From B10-G9 sp963712165 (lineage in GTDB: Bacteria; Chloroflexota; Anaerolineae; Anaerolineales; UBA11858), in assembly GCA_963712165.1 (NCBI GenBank), contig CAVQGY010000002.1:1054001-1118000 (forward strand): a stretch of 64,000 nucleotides of DNA, read 5' to 3'. The notes beneath the pieces were generated by a model that saw nothing but the letters and a program-made list of their open reading frames with translations, was not told where the DNA came from and did no database searches. This document shows, in pieces, positions 31,536 through 40,535 of this stretch. Positions within the stretch are counted from its first letter, which is position 1; each line of letters opens with the position of its first letter. Both the position numbers and the translations under genes were made by a program.

Positions 31536-33374
31536 TTACTGGATCCAGATCGTTCCGGCTGTCATGAACCAGGTAGCAAGACTTGCGATCATCAGAGCCC
31601 CGAGATAGATCTTTCCCGTCCGGCGGTAGAACCAGGTGTGGAACCAGAACAGGATGATAAACTCTGGGACGTAGACGAAGAGCATCAGCGGCCACATAGA
31701 CGTAAACTGAGAGAGATCCATCTGGAAGAAAGTGATGGTCTCAAAACCAGGGCCGGCTCCACCGAAGAACCAGGGCAGGTACTGGAAGCACCAGATCAGG
31801 AACAGGCCGGTGACCATGGCATAGGATGCCTTCAGCCACCACATCCACTGAGTCTTGGCAGGGGTGGCTTCTTCTTTGACGCGGGCCTGGCCGAAAAGGA
31901 ACAGGCCGCCGTTGATCAGGAAGAAGAGCAGGGCCGGGATGAGGTAGATGAAGAAGTAACCCAACCGGTTTCCTGAGAACAGGCGCATGTAGGGCCAGGC
32001 AAAGCGGAACTCCTGCCCGATCGTGATCTGGAACAGGCCGGCAAACAGGTACATCCAGACGAATAAGATCACTCCGACCAGGAGGGTCTTTCCAAGGATG
32101 CCCCAGTCCATCTTATTCTTGTCTTCGCCAAAGGTAACGCCCATATCGTACAGAGTGACCCCTTCCTTCTTCTTTTCGAGGAACCAGAAGATGAACAGGA
32201 CCAAAGCGACTACAGCATTGGCCAGGAAGAAGGCAGCAACACCATTAGCCATTGACATTTTTGCCCAGGGGAACCAGGTTTCAATTTTGCCGCCAATAGC
32301 GCCATATTGGGTGGTCAGCGGGTATAAAATACCACCGATCAGCATGTTGGTTGTGGCCAACTTCCACCAATCTTTCCTGGCGGCAACATAGCGGTTGGGT
32401 ATTGGTTGGGCAACTGGGGCAAAGAATTTCAGGGACAGCAGCAGGTTGGTCAGGGGCAGCAGGGTTACCATTGTGCCCAGGAGGGTGATGAATCCGAAGA
32501 TTTCCTTGAGCATGAAAATCTGCTTGGTGGGCTCGATCCACATGGAGCCGCCTTCACCGTCCTTCAAAGCCAGGCGGAACCAGTCCACAGTTTCTGCCAC
32601 GGATTTGTTCTGAAGCGGAAGCAGGTGGTGGTCCATATTGATGTAAGCCATGCGGCGGGCGGTGCCATCTTCAAAGCTGCCGTAGGTGGTGTCCCACTCC
32701 AGTGGAGGGGTCAGCCCAAAGGCAGCTGCGCGCGTTTCACTATCGACAATTGGTTCAGTGCGCAGCTGGTTGTCACGGAATCCACCGAACTCTTCGTAAC
32801 GGGCTTGGAGCATGAGCAAGTTGGGAAGCTCAGGGCTGCCGGGTGAAGATGCCTGCTGGACAACTGCTTTGACATTATCAGGGAACAGGCCGGGCAATTT
32901 GACGGCGTTCATGCCGCCCATTGAGTGACCGGTGACTCCGATATTGGCTGCGTCGACATAGTCCTGCTCGATCAACCATTCCAGGGCAGTCTCATTGCCC
33001 ATCACGTAGGTTGGATCTGCAAACCAACCCCCGAGGTTCAGGCCAGCGCCTGAATCGCCATGGCCAAGTGCGTCCGGAGCCAGAACAACAAAACCGCGTC
33101 TTGCTAACTCAACAGAGAACGGGTCCTGCACGTTTTTATCGTTCTGATACCCATGCATATTTACCACAGCGGCCAGGGGATTGCTGGCGGATGCCTCTTT
33201 TGGCTTAAACAGTTTGGCAACGACGATATCTCCGTCTGGGTTCTCGATCTCGACGATCGAGACCTCAACTTTGCCAAAGCCGCTTTCGATTTGGTCAGCC
33301 ATGAAAGCAGAAAAAGCAATGATGACTATGAGGACAACCAAGAAAATACCACTCTTTCGAACATTAATTTCCAT
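31536..33374 (-). CDS. Alpha/beta hydrolase fused to a polytopic membrane domain
   Basis: The ATG at 33374, with AAGGAGAGG upstream, gives 612 residues. An anchor helix (IFLVVLIVIIAFSAFMA) is followed by an alpha/beta hydrolase (about 38-300) with oxyanion VNMHGYQND, nucleophile S151 in GHSMGG, and MDHHLLPL as a possible His. The second half has about eight helices (EIFGFITLLGTMVTLLPLTN, AAFFLANAVVALVLFIFWFL and others). Fusion of a secreted-side hydrolase with a large membrane domain is unusual. It could act on a lipid or peptidoglycan precursor, or act as a regulated peptidase. It is divergent from a SorC-type regulator. Confidence 0.75.
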   Translation of the reverse strand: MEINVRKSGIFLVVLIVIIAFSAFMADQIESGFGKVEVSIVEIENPDGDIVVAKLFKPKEASASNPLAAVVNMHGYQNDKNVQDPFSVELARRGFVVLAPDALGHGDSGAGLNLGGWFADPTYVMGNETALEWLIEQDYVDAANIGVTGHSMGGMNAVKLPGLFPDNVKAVVQQASSPGSPELPNLLMLQARYEEFGGFRDNQLRTEPIVDSETRAAAFGLTPPLEWDTTYGSFEDGTARRMAYINMDHHLLPLQNKSVAETVDWFRLALKDGEGGSMWIEPTKQIFMLKEIFGFITLLGTMVTLLPLTNLLLSLKFFAPVAQPIPNRYVAARKDWWKLATTNMLIGGILYPLTTQYGAIGGKIETWFPWAKMSMANGVAAFFLANAVVALVLFIFWFLEKKKEGVTLYDMGVTFGEDKNKMDWGILGKTLLVGVILFVWMYLFAGLFQITIGQEFRFAWPYMRLFSGNRLGYFFIYLIPALLFFLINGGLFLFGQARVKEEATPAKTQWMWWLKASYAMVTGLFLIWCFQYLPWFFGGAGPGFETITFFQMDLSQFTSMWPLMLFVYVPEFIILFWFHTWFYRRTGKIYLGALMIASLATWFMTAGTIWIQ

Positions 33375-33433
33375 ATCAATCCTCTCCTTCATAATAGTGT
33401 GAAATGATTATTTGAAACCGTTCCCTACTTTCA

Positions 33434-33462
33434 ATTTTAGACAGTCGTGAATAGTATGTCAA
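33434..33462 (-). promoter_or_regulatory. Promoter of the hydrolase-fusion gene
   Basis: Minus-strand TTGACA (33462-33457), 17-bp spacer, TAAAAT (33439-33434). It leaves a leader of about 55 nt. Confidence 0.7.
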
Positions 33463-33559
33463 TCAGGCTGCAAAAACGTGCGACAGGGATCATCTATCAG
33501 GAATATCTCAGTGAAATAACTTTCAAACCCGATGCACATTATTTCATAATGGAGTATAA

Positions 33560-34561
33560 ATGGGGATGAGGTGCGCCATGACAAATGAAGAGAAAGTCTC
33601 CAATGCCATCCGGGCTGCCCGGATGTATTATTATCAGAACCTGACCACGGGGGTGATTGCCAAGGAGATGAATGTATCCCGTTCTACGGTATCAAGGCTG
33701 TTGAGTTATGCCCGGGCAACGGGACTGGTCGATATCCGGATCATAGAGCCGACTGAAATGCCGGATAAATTAGCACGAAGTTTGATCGATATCTATCAGA
33801 TCGAAAACGTGCACGTAGTACCCGTACCTGGAATAGCGGGTGAAGCAGAGTGGCTGGAACGGGTTGCCCAATACACAGCCAACTATCTGAACACGGTTTT
33901 TGATTCTAATATGGTGCTGGGCATAGCCTGGGGGACGACCCTGACAGCCATATCCAAACACCTTCTCAGGAAAACCACCCATAATTCCCAAATTGTGCAG
34001 TTGAATGGGGCTGGGAATACGCAGTCCATGGGCATCGGATATGCCAGCCAGATCATCATGCGCTTTTCGGAAAACTACTCAGCTCGCGCTCATTTATTTC
34101 CTGTACCGACTTTCTTTGAACACGCGGCGACAAAACAAGCGCTCTGGAAAGAAGGGAGCATCAAACGAATTCTGGATCTCCAGATGCAGGCAGACCTGCT
34201 GCTGTACAGTATAGGCGCTGTAAATGCAGGGATCCCGAGTCACGTTTACAGCAGTGGATTCCTGACCGATGCGGATTATAAAGTCCTGGATCAATATCGG
34301 ATCGCGGGAGATATTGCTACCGTGTTCTTCAAGGAAGATGGCAGCTTTAATCATATCCCTATGAATAAACGGGCAAGCGGCCCGGATCTGGATTTGTTCA
34401 GGAAAAAAAAGGGGATTTGTGTTGTCTCCGGTTTAGGCAAAGTCAGAGGTCTCCACGCTGCCCTGACGGGAAAGCTGATGTCGGAATTGATTGTGGATGA
34501 ACCAACAGCCCGGGCATTATTAAAGGATTTTTCCCCAAGACCTTTGAGCCATGGATTTTAA
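33560..34561 (+). CDS. SorC/DeoR-type sugar-binding transcriptional regulator
   Basis: A 333-residue protein. The N-terminal helix-turn-helix is YYYQNLTTGVIAKEMNVSRS and TVSRLLSYARATGLVDIRI; the C-terminal effector domain carries GIAWGTTLTAISKHLL, QIVQLNGAG and GAVNAGIPSHVYSSGFLTDA, typical of SorC/CggR-like regulators that bind phosphorylated sugars. Two starts are possible: 33560 (GGAG 5 nt upstream) or 33578 (MTNEEK). It probably controls the divergent hydrolase-fusion gene and itself. Confidence 0.85.
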   Translation: MGMRCAMTNEEKVSNAIRAARMYYYQNLTTGVIAKEMNVSRSTVSRLLSYARATGLVDIRIIEPTEMPDKLARSLIDIYQIENVHVVPVPGIAGEAEWLERVAQYTANYLNTVFDSNMVLGIAWGTTLTAISKHLLRKTTHNSQIVQLNGAGNTQSMGIGYASQIIMRFSENYSARAHLFPVPTFFEHAATKQALWKEGSIKRILDLQMQADLLLYSIGAVNAGIPSHVYSSGFLTDADYKVLDQYRIAGDIATVFFKEDGSFNHIPMNKRASGPDLDLFRKKKGICVVSGLGKVRGLHAALTGKLMSELIVDEPTARALLKDFSPRPLSHGF

Positions 34562-34615
34562 ATAGAACTACCTAAGGCATGAGGGATTGAGGTCCGGAAG
34601 GAATATCTCGGACCT

Positions 34616-35656
34616 CTAGTCGTTGGCTGGTCTCCAGGCAGGCTCTGAGTCTTTAGCCTTGTTCTCGGTCAGCCGCTGGAGATTACTTCCATCAGCGTCC
34701 ATCAGGTAAATCTCCCAGTTGCCGTCCCGGTCGGACTGGAAGGCGATCCGGGTGCCATCCGGGGACCAGCTGGGCCACCTGTCGTCGTCAGGATGGTCTG
34801 TGAGGCGCCTCAGGTTGCTCCCATCCGCGTTCATCAGGTAGATCTCCCAGTTGCCATCCCGATCGGATTCAAAGGCGATTTTGCTGCCGTCCGGAGACCA
34901 GGCCGGCTTGTTGTTGTCCCCTGGGCCTGCTGTCAGCTGGATGATATCCGTTCCATCGGGATCCATGGTATAGATGTTAAAGTCTTCATCGATATCCACA
35001 GCATAGGCGATCCGTGTTCCATCCGGGGACCAATCCGGGTTGGCATAATATTGATACGAAACCGAGTCCGTCAGGGCTTGAAAGCCCTGGCCATTGGCTT
35101 TGACCGTAAATAGCTCGAAATTGATACCTGGGTGGGTAGGGGTATAGATGATGGCCAATTTCGCCCCATTCGGTGACCAATCCGGGGCAGAGGTGGAGCG
35201 TTCCGTGTGGGTTAACTGCTTTTCAGCCTGGATCTCAAAATCATAGATATAAACAGCTCCAACCGTTTCTCTCTGGCTCGCATAAGCCAGGATGCCCCCA
35301 TGCGGTGACCAGTCGGGGTGCGATTCATAATTTTCTGTAAGTGCTCGCTGATCGCTGCCGTCCGCGTTCATCAGGAAGATGACAGGCAAGCCCTCCCTGT
35401 CAGATACAAAGGCCAACACACCTCCGCCGCTTCCAGAGAGTTCCGGCCAGGGAGTAGGACTGGGCTCTGGCTCCTCGGTAGGAGGGAGAGGTGTGGAGGA
35501 TGGAACGATCTCCCCTGTCTGGGTTGGGGCTTGGGCAGGGGTGACTTCTACTGCAGGTGACGTGCCACAGCCAGATAATCCCAATAGCATGAAGAGCATA
35601 GGGGCGATAGCGATTTTCAACCCGGTGCTCTTATTGTATTTCCTGCCATGTTCCAT
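34616..35656 (-). CDS. TolB-like beta-propeller lipoprotein
   Basis: The ATG at 35656 follows GGGAAG and gives 346 residues. A lipobox (LLGLSGCG) and a Pro/Thr linker lead to about six PD40/WD40-like blades, each with a DWSPDGTRIAY-type core. The last two or three carry the DRDGNWEIYLMxADGSNL unit almost unchanged. TolB-like propellers bind partner proteins; here it is a single exported protein rather than part of a Tol-Pal set. It is monocistronic. Confidence 0.8.
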   Translation of the reverse strand: MEHGRKYNKSTGLKIAIAPMLFMLLGLSGCGTSPAVEVTPAQAPTQTGEIVPSSTPLPPTEEPEPSPTPWPELSGSGGGVLAFVSDREGLPVIFLMNADGSDQRALTENYESHPDWSPHGGILAYASQRETVGAVYIYDFEIQAEKQLTHTERSTSAPDWSPNGAKLAIIYTPTHPGINFELFTVKANGQGFQALTDSVSYQYYANPDWSPDGTRIAYAVDIDEDFNIYTMDPDGTDIIQLTAGPGDNNKPAWSPDGSKIAFESDRDGNWEIYLMNADGSNLRRLTDHPDDDRWPSWSPDGTRIAFQSDRDGNWEIYLMDADGSNLQRLTENKAKDSEPAWRPAND

Positions 35657-35932
35657 GATGGTCTTCCCGTCCTCATTCAATTCTTAGGTTTTTTCTTATT
35701 GATTTGTCTGGCTGATTTCAGATCCATCAACGATCAAAGATATAAGCCGATAAGATTTTACCATTCTCCTGGGCGCACAACAGGTTATGCTTGATACTCC
35801 CTGGGAGAATAAATGAAGCTCTCTTCGGTGGGAATTCTTTGAGAATTCAGGGTACAATAGCGCCCAAGGATTAAACACAGAAAAAACGGGGATGGATGTC
35901 AGAAAGTTTGATAATCTGGAAGGAGGCATTCC
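35657..35932. other. Intergenic between divergent genes
   Basis: About 275 nt, with possible promoters for both sides but no unambiguous boxes. A minus-strand frame overlapping it was not accepted as a gene. Confidence 0.4.
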
Positions 35933-36547
35933 ATGGAAAAAAAACAATCAAAAGGTGGCGCTAAACCTATTCCTAAAGTTGAGATCAACTTGAAATTATC
36001 CTCAACGCAAGGTGAAGAACTACTTAAAACCCTGCAAACCCGTTTTGAGGATAATATGAACCGCCACAAAGATCTTGAGTGGTCAAATATCCAGGGAAGG
36101 CTCGAAGCTAATCCTGCAAAACTAGCCTCGATAAATGCAATGGAAAGTACGGGTGGTGAACCTGATGTTGTGGGTTTTGACCAGGGAACAGGCGAATTCG
36201 TTTTTTATGATTGCTCGGAACAAAGTCCTATAGGACGCAGAAGTATCTGCTATGACGGGGAAGGGGAGCAGGAAAGAATAAAAAAAGGTATACACCCAGC
36301 CGGCAATGCCCTTGATATCGCAGCCGCCATCGGAATCGATATTTTAGATGAAGATCAATATCGAGAACTGCAAAAGCTGGGCGAGTTTGATACCAAAACC
36401 CAAAGTTGGATCAAAACACCCCCGGATATTCGAAAACTGGGCGGTGGGATATTTGCTGACCGCCGCTTCAACCGGGTTTTTGTATATCACAATACCGCAG
36501 GATCTTTCTATTCCTCCCGGGGATTCCGGGGCTCGATTCGAGTATAA
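35933..36547 (+). CDS. DUF4256 family protein
   Basis: A 204-residue cytoplasmic protein. The family pattern is clear: LLKTLQTRFEDNMNRHKDLE, NAMESTGGEPDVVGFD, FVFYDCSEQSPIGRRSICYD, MEEDQY-like DEDQYRELQKLGEFDTKTQS, and FADRRFNRVFVYHNTAGSFY. Such proteins are usually about 190-200 residues and of unknown function. An SD (GGAGG) precedes the ATG. It is monocistronic. Confidence 0.85.
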   Translation: MEKKQSKGGAKPIPKVEINLKLSSTQGEELLKTLQTRFEDNMNRHKDLEWSNIQGRLEANPAKLASINAMESTGGEPDVVGFDQGTGEFVFYDCSEQSPIGRRSICYDGEGEQERIKKGIHPAGNALDIAAAIGIDILDEDQYRELQKLGEFDTKTQSWIKTPPDIRKLGGGIFADRRFNRVFVYHNTAGSFYSSRGFRGSIRV

Positions 36548-36715
36548 GACCTGGCTTCAAACGGCACGGGAAAAACACCGGATGATTATGATCTATCCGA
36601 TCTGCTTTTTGCTGATCTCCCCTTAACCCTTCCTTGCCCGGGCGATGTTACGTGTTAAAATTCCAATATACTTAAGTACCGGAAGGCAATTCTACCTGCA
36701 GATACGGGGTGGATC

Positions 36716-37771
36716 ATGGGTTTAAACAGAGAAGTCTGGATCCTAAAACCTGATCGGTTGCTCATCCGTTATGGATCAACATCCTGGATTTTGGCCGCTC
36801 TGATCCTGATCATGTTAACGGGTTGCGCTTCCCTGGATTTATTAAATCCCCCTCCCACCAACAGCCCGGTTCCTACCGGGACCAAAGTTGTGTTTCCTCC
36901 CACCTGGACTGCACCCCCACCTAGCAGCACATCCACGGCTAGCATCACGCCCAGCCTCACCGCCAGCCCCACTATCACGCCCACCCATACCGCGACCGCA
37001 TCCCCTACCGCGTCGATTGAACCCACGAGTGTTTCCCTGAAGCCCGGACCCACCACCGATTGGGGCGCTATTCGCCTGCCGGACTGCACCTTCACCGCCA
37101 GTCAACCTGGCGTGCGAATCCTCACGGCGCCTTTCATTGATCCCTACCATGTTTTGCCCACGATGGAGCCGGGCAAGCCCTACCCGGCGGTAATTACCAA
37201 GCCCACCTACAGCCTGTTGCTGGAAAGTGGAGAGCCGTTGGGTTGGGTCGATTACCGCCTGGTGGCTGTCAGTCTGGAGGGTGATGATTGCCTGACTACG
37301 TACGATGAACGTGAGGTTTGGGATTTCCCGCTGTGTTTCTTTACTCCTTTGGGAGAGATATTCGGGTATGCCGATTCCGAATTCACAGAAGCCACCCACG
37401 ACCTTAGCCCTTCAACTTCGCTGGTTGTCCTTCACCAGCGCGCAAGATCTTATTTTACATCTTTCGGCTCTTCTGGCCCCAGTTTTGTGGTGAAAAAGGA
37501 AGAGGTCTATACCCATGGGAACTGTGAAAATATCCCCACCTTGGCCAAGGCCATAAAAGTAACTTCTCTCTATAGTGACTTGCCGGGGCAGGGCGGGAAG
37601 GTCGTCTATACATTGGCGGTGGACGAACCCATATTCACCCAATCTCAACGTAAGAACGGATCACCACCCCCCGGAACCCAGGGAAACGGATACTGGATCC
37701 TGGCCAGGCGGCACAGCTGGTCGGAAGATATCAACGGATGGGTCTGGTCCGGGCATATTGAGGAAAAATAA
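36716..37771 (+). CDS. Lipoprotein with Thr/Pro/Ser-rich linker
   Basis: A 351-residue protein with a long basic N-region, a hydrophobic core (ILAALILIMLTGCAS) and lipobox LTGC. Residues about 48-110 form a Ser/Thr/Pro-rich linker (TPTHTATASPTASIEPTSVS). The rest is a beta-rich domain with about six Cys (LPDCTFT, EGDDCLTTY, FPLCFFTP, GNCENIP) that may pair outside the cell. There is some resemblance to SH3-like repeats (ILTAPF, GWVDYRLVAV), but no firm family. Function unknown. Confidence 0.65.
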   Translation: MGLNREVWILKPDRLLIRYGSTSWILAALILIMLTGCASLDLLNPPPTNSPVPTGTKVVFPPTWTAPPPSSTSTASITPSLTASPTITPTHTATASPTASIEPTSVSLKPGPTTDWGAIRLPDCTFTASQPGVRILTAPFIDPYHVLPTMEPGKPYPAVITKPTYSLLLESGEPLGWVDYRLVAVSLEGDDCLTTYDEREVWDFPLCFFTPLGEIFGYADSEFTEATHDLSPSTSLVVLHQRARSYFTSFGSSGPSFVVKKEEVYTHGNCENIPTLAKAIKVTSLYSDLPGQGGKVVYTLAVDEPIFTQSQRKNGSPPPGTQGNGYWILARRHSWSEDINGWVWSGHIEEK

Positions 37772-37787
37772 ACCCTTTATTCTTGTG

Positions 37788-37913
37788 ATGCATATCCCTG
37801 TGGATGACAAAGCTCACCAATCGCTCGAGCGGCTCTTTGAGGACCTCATAAACCAAGGGCACTTGATTTCCGTAGAACACGACAGCTGGATGAAATTAAA
37901 GATTGAAAATTAA
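37788..37913 (+). CDS. Possible small protein or remnant (41 codons)
   Basis: An ATG frame of 41 residues with a protein-like helix (DDKAHQSLERLFEDLINQGH) that starts 16 nt after the lipoprotein stop. It has no SD, and its last codons come from the AT-rich TTTTCAA-type repeat. It may be the C-terminal rest of a lost gene. Confidence 0.3.
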   Translation: MHIPVDDKAHQSLERLFEDLINQGHLISVEHDSWMKLKIEN

Positions 37914-37925
37914 AAATTGAAAATG
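37903..37925. repeat. TTTTCAA-type repeat (reverse orientation)
   Basis: GATTGAAAATTAAAAATTGAAAA-like tract followed by a second low-complexity phrase (ACTGATCACTGATCACTGAG). It matches the repeat at 5139-5176 in reverse. Confidence 0.5.
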
Positions 37926-37998
37926 GTACCATGAGACTGATCACTGATCACTGAGTACTGAATACAGTGCCCACGAAGGGTGCAAAACAGGAAATTGT

Positions 37999-38820
37999 AT
38001 GAGCAGATTGTGTTATGTTAATGGGAAGATCATGGAAGCGAGCCAGGGGGTAATTGGTATCTCGGATCTTGCTTTGCAGAGGGGTTACGGAGTTTTTGAG
38101 TATGCTCGGACTTTCAATCAAAAGTTATTCCACTTTGATGATCATATCCAGCGCCTTCGGCTTTCAGCAGCGGAGCTGCATCTGGAGCTGCCCATACCCG
38201 ATAGGGAGATCACTTCCCTAGCAGAGCAGCTGATCCAGGGAAGCGATCTGCGTTATCCGGCGATACGCCTCATATTGACTGGAGGAAATGCAGACTCTCC
38301 ATTTTTGCAGCAGCCTAACTTGATAATGATTGCCGAAGAGCTCCCGACCTACCCGGAGACGATTTATTCAGAGGGTGTGAAATTAACCCTGGTGGAATAT
38401 CAGCGGGAGTTTCCTCATGTCAAATCCATTAATTATATGAACGCCATTCGTCTTGAGCCTTTTAGGCGTGAGGTGGATGCGTTCGATATCCTGTATCATT
38501 CTCAATATGGAGTTACGGAGTGTCCCAGATCCAACTTCTTTATTTTCCAGGCCGACACTTTGGTGACGCCGTCTTCCCAGATTCTTTATGGAATCACTCG
38601 AGAGATTGTCTTGAAACTTGCCTCAGATCATTTCCCGGTTGAAGTCAGAAAGATTCTCCCTGAAGAGCTCTCTGCTTGCGATGAAGCTTTTGTAACTTCA
38701 ACCAGTAAATGTATTCTTCCCGTAACAGGGATCGATGCTCATCAAGTGGGGGACGGTTCAGTGGGGGATCGCACCAGGAGGCTGATGCGGCTTCTTGATC
38801 AATATACTGCAGCCTATTGA
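37999..38820 (+). CDS. Class IV aminotransferase (BCAT/DAAT/ADCL superfamily)
   Basis: A 273-residue PLP enzyme of fold type IV. GYGVFEYARTFNQKLFHFDD is the substrate-side motif, K142 in VKSINYMNAIRLE is the Schiff-base lysine, VTECPRSNFFIFQ contains the conserved Glu and Asn, and GITREIVLKLA binds the cofactor phosphate. The group includes branched-chain and D-amino acid aminotransferases and aminodeoxychorismate lyase; the length fits any of them and the neighbours do not decide. Monocistronic; no SD is obvious before the ATG. Confidence 0.88.
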   Translation: MSRLCYVNGKIMEASQGVIGISDLALQRGYGVFEYARTFNQKLFHFDDHIQRLRLSAAELHLELPIPDREITSLAEQLIQGSDLRYPAIRLILTGGNADSPFLQQPNLIMIAEELPTYPETIYSEGVKLTLVEYQREFPHVKSINYMNAIRLEPFRREVDAFDILYHSQYGVTECPRSNFFIFQADTLVTPSSQILYGITREIVLKLASDHFPVEVRKILPEELSACDEAFVTSTSKCILPVTGIDAHQVGDGSVGDRTRRLMRLLDQYTAAY

Positions 38821-39009
38821 ATCATTGGGCATGCGTAGCAGAAAAGCACCTGAAAAGGCGGTTTTTTAGTCGATGAGCCGGGGAGGAATCGAAACTGCGG
38901 GCTTGACCTGCCTGACTTTTTGCCTCCTAAACAAATAGCGAAGTATAATGATTGAACCCTGGAATCCCGGGGATAAGATACTGAAGTATAAGAAAAAAAT
39001 GGAGAGAAA

Positions 39010-39888
39010 ATGGTAAAGCGCATTCTATTAGTGCTTCTTATCCTATCGGCTGCCGGTATCCTGATCGCACATTTGGCCGCCAGTCCGGCAGAAGATCACC
39101 CCTTTTTTGACAATTTCAGCGCCGACCAATACCCGCTGGTGATCGCCCATGCCGGTTCTGAGCTTTATCCGCATAATACTCTTTACGCTCTCAAGCAGTA
39201 TGCAGCCATGGAGGTCGATGTACTGGAGATGGACCTGCATATGACTGCTGATGGTGAGATCATCCTGATCCATGATCACACAGTTGACCGCACTACAGAT
39301 GGCAGCGGCGATGTGCGGGAGATGACTTTGGAGGAAGTCCAGGCCCTGGATGCCGGCTGGTATTGGACCAAAGATGAAAAAAGCTACCCTTTCCGGGGCC
39401 AGGGCATCATTATCCCAAGGTTGGAAGAGGTCTTTGAAACCTTCCCTGATTACCCCATGATCATAGAGATCAAACAGGATAGCCCCCCGATGGCCGCCCC
39501 GCTATGTGAACTGATCCGCGAGTATGGGATGGAGAATAAGGTGATGGTTGCTTCATCCCGCGAGACAGCCATGGGTGAATTCCGGAGTGACTGCCCAGAG
39601 GTTGCCACATCAGCCACCCGCGCCGAGGTTAAACAATTTGTGGTGCGGGGCTTTTTGCTGCTGGGTGGCACGATCACCCCGGCGTATGAAGCCTTGCATG
39701 TCCCTGAGAAGGATAATGATATCCCGGTTGTCACTCCGCTGTTCCTATGGTTCGCCCATAACCGCAACCTGCAAGTGCATATCTGGACCATCAACGAGGC
39801 GGAAGAGATCCAGCGCTTCATGGATATGGGCCTGGACGGTGTTATGACTGATCGTACCGATACTATGCTGGAGATTTTAGGGCGCTGA
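39010..39888 (+). CDS. Glycerophosphodiester phosphodiesterase-like protein, variant active site
   Basis: A 292-residue protein with an N-terminal anchor or signal (ILLVLLILSAAGILIAHLA), so the enzyme faces outward. The GDPD TIM-barrel is plain: IAHAGS (47-49 HAG instead of the usual HRG), PHNT (instead of PENT), E73 and D75 in EMDLHMTADG, H88 in LIHDHTVDRTTDG, and IIEIKQDSPP. The catalytic histidines and the E-x-D metal ligands are present, but the Arg after the first His is missing, so activity or substrate may differ. It hydrolyses deacylated phospholipids in the usual case. Confidence 0.82.
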   Translation: MVKRILLVLLILSAAGILIAHLAASPAEDHPFFDNFSADQYPLVIAHAGSELYPHNTLYALKQYAAMEVDVLEMDLHMTADGEIILIHDHTVDRTTDGSGDVREMTLEEVQALDAGWYWTKDEKSYPFRGQGIIIPRLEEVFETFPDYPMIIEIKQDSPPMAAPLCELIREYGMENKVMVASSRETAMGEFRSDCPEVATSATRAEVKQFVVRGFLLLGGTITPAYEALHVPEKDNDIPVVTPLFLWFAHNRNLQVHIWTINEAEEIQRFMDMGLDGVMTDRTDTMLEILGR

Positions 39889-39907
39889 GACTTTCATTGG
39901 GGACAAA

Positions 39908-39938
39908 AAAAGCGAGGCATCGGTGATGCCTCGCTTTT
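39908..39938 (+). terminator. Terminator of the GDPD-like gene
   Basis: AAAAGCGAGGCATC (39908-39921) pairs perfectly with 39925-39938, with a 3-nt loop and T-run in the 3' arm. Confidence 0.85.
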
Positions 39939-40062
39939 AGTTGAGTGGTTCAAATAATGGGGGCAGGTCAATAGGGGAAAATCATGTGTATTGAGTATGT
40001 TATTTATTTTGTTTTTACTCCAATTGCCCACGATAAATTAACCTTAACAAATTAAAACAACA

Positions 40063-40088
40063 AAAACCCCTCATAGTCGAGGGGTTTT
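40063..40088 (-). terminator. Terminator of tRNA-Lys
   Basis: A 10-bp stem (40063-40072 with 40079-40088) containing CCCCTC/GAGGGG, followed on the minus strand by a T-rich tract, right behind the tRNA 3' end. Confidence 0.8.
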
Positions 40089-40092
40089 GTGA

Positions 40093-40164
40093 TGAGCGTG
40101 GTAGGAATCGAACCTACAACCAATGGCTTAAAAGGCCACTGCTCTGCCATTGAGCTACACGCCC
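40093..40164 (-). tRNA. tRNA-Lys (UUU)
   Basis: A full cloverleaf: acceptor GGGCGTG/CACGCTC (with one G-T pair), D-arm GCTC/GAGC, anticodon stem GTGGC/GCCAT around CTTTTAA (anticodon TTT), and T-arm GTAGG/CCTAC with TTCGATT. The discriminator is A. CCA is not encoded. Confidence 0.95.
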
Positions 40165-40535
40165 GCTTGCGAAGGGAATTTTATCACGGGGGAATAGGCA
40201 AGTCAACAATTTTGCGGGCCGGAGTTTTCCCCGAGGACGACGAGTAGGCGCGGCCGGTGTGCGCGATGCGCACGACCGAGGACCGGATGCTTGCGGAGCC
40301 TTTCCTGAGCAAAGTGAAGGGCTCGTGACCGATGACCGGGGACAGAAGACAGATTTGTCGATTCCTAGAAAAAGCGAAGATCCAATCTATAATTTTCAAT
40401 TTTCAATATTAACCAGTTCTGCCCCCACTTCTGGGAGTAGGTGGGTAGGAGTTCCCTGTATATACGGGCTATATTGAGAAAACGGCACATATCTTGCACC
40501 TAGGGAGGGTAACAAGATAGAACGCAAGGATCAAT
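40165..40535. repeat. Intergenic mosaic of repeat-like segments
   Basis: About 370 nt without a gene. It holds the palindrome GTGCGCGATGCGCAC (40258-40272), the phrase CCTGAGCAAAGTGAAGGG (around 40311-40328), repeated GACCGAGGACCGGATG-like units and a TTTTCAA tract near 40390-40410. It looks like an assembly of dispersed intergenic elements rather than coding DNA. Confidence 0.45.

Noticed and set aside
35696..35947. Minus-strand 83-codon frame upstream of the DUF4256 gene
   Set aside because: It runs across the promoter and start of that gene, has no ribosome-binding site and no protein-like pattern.
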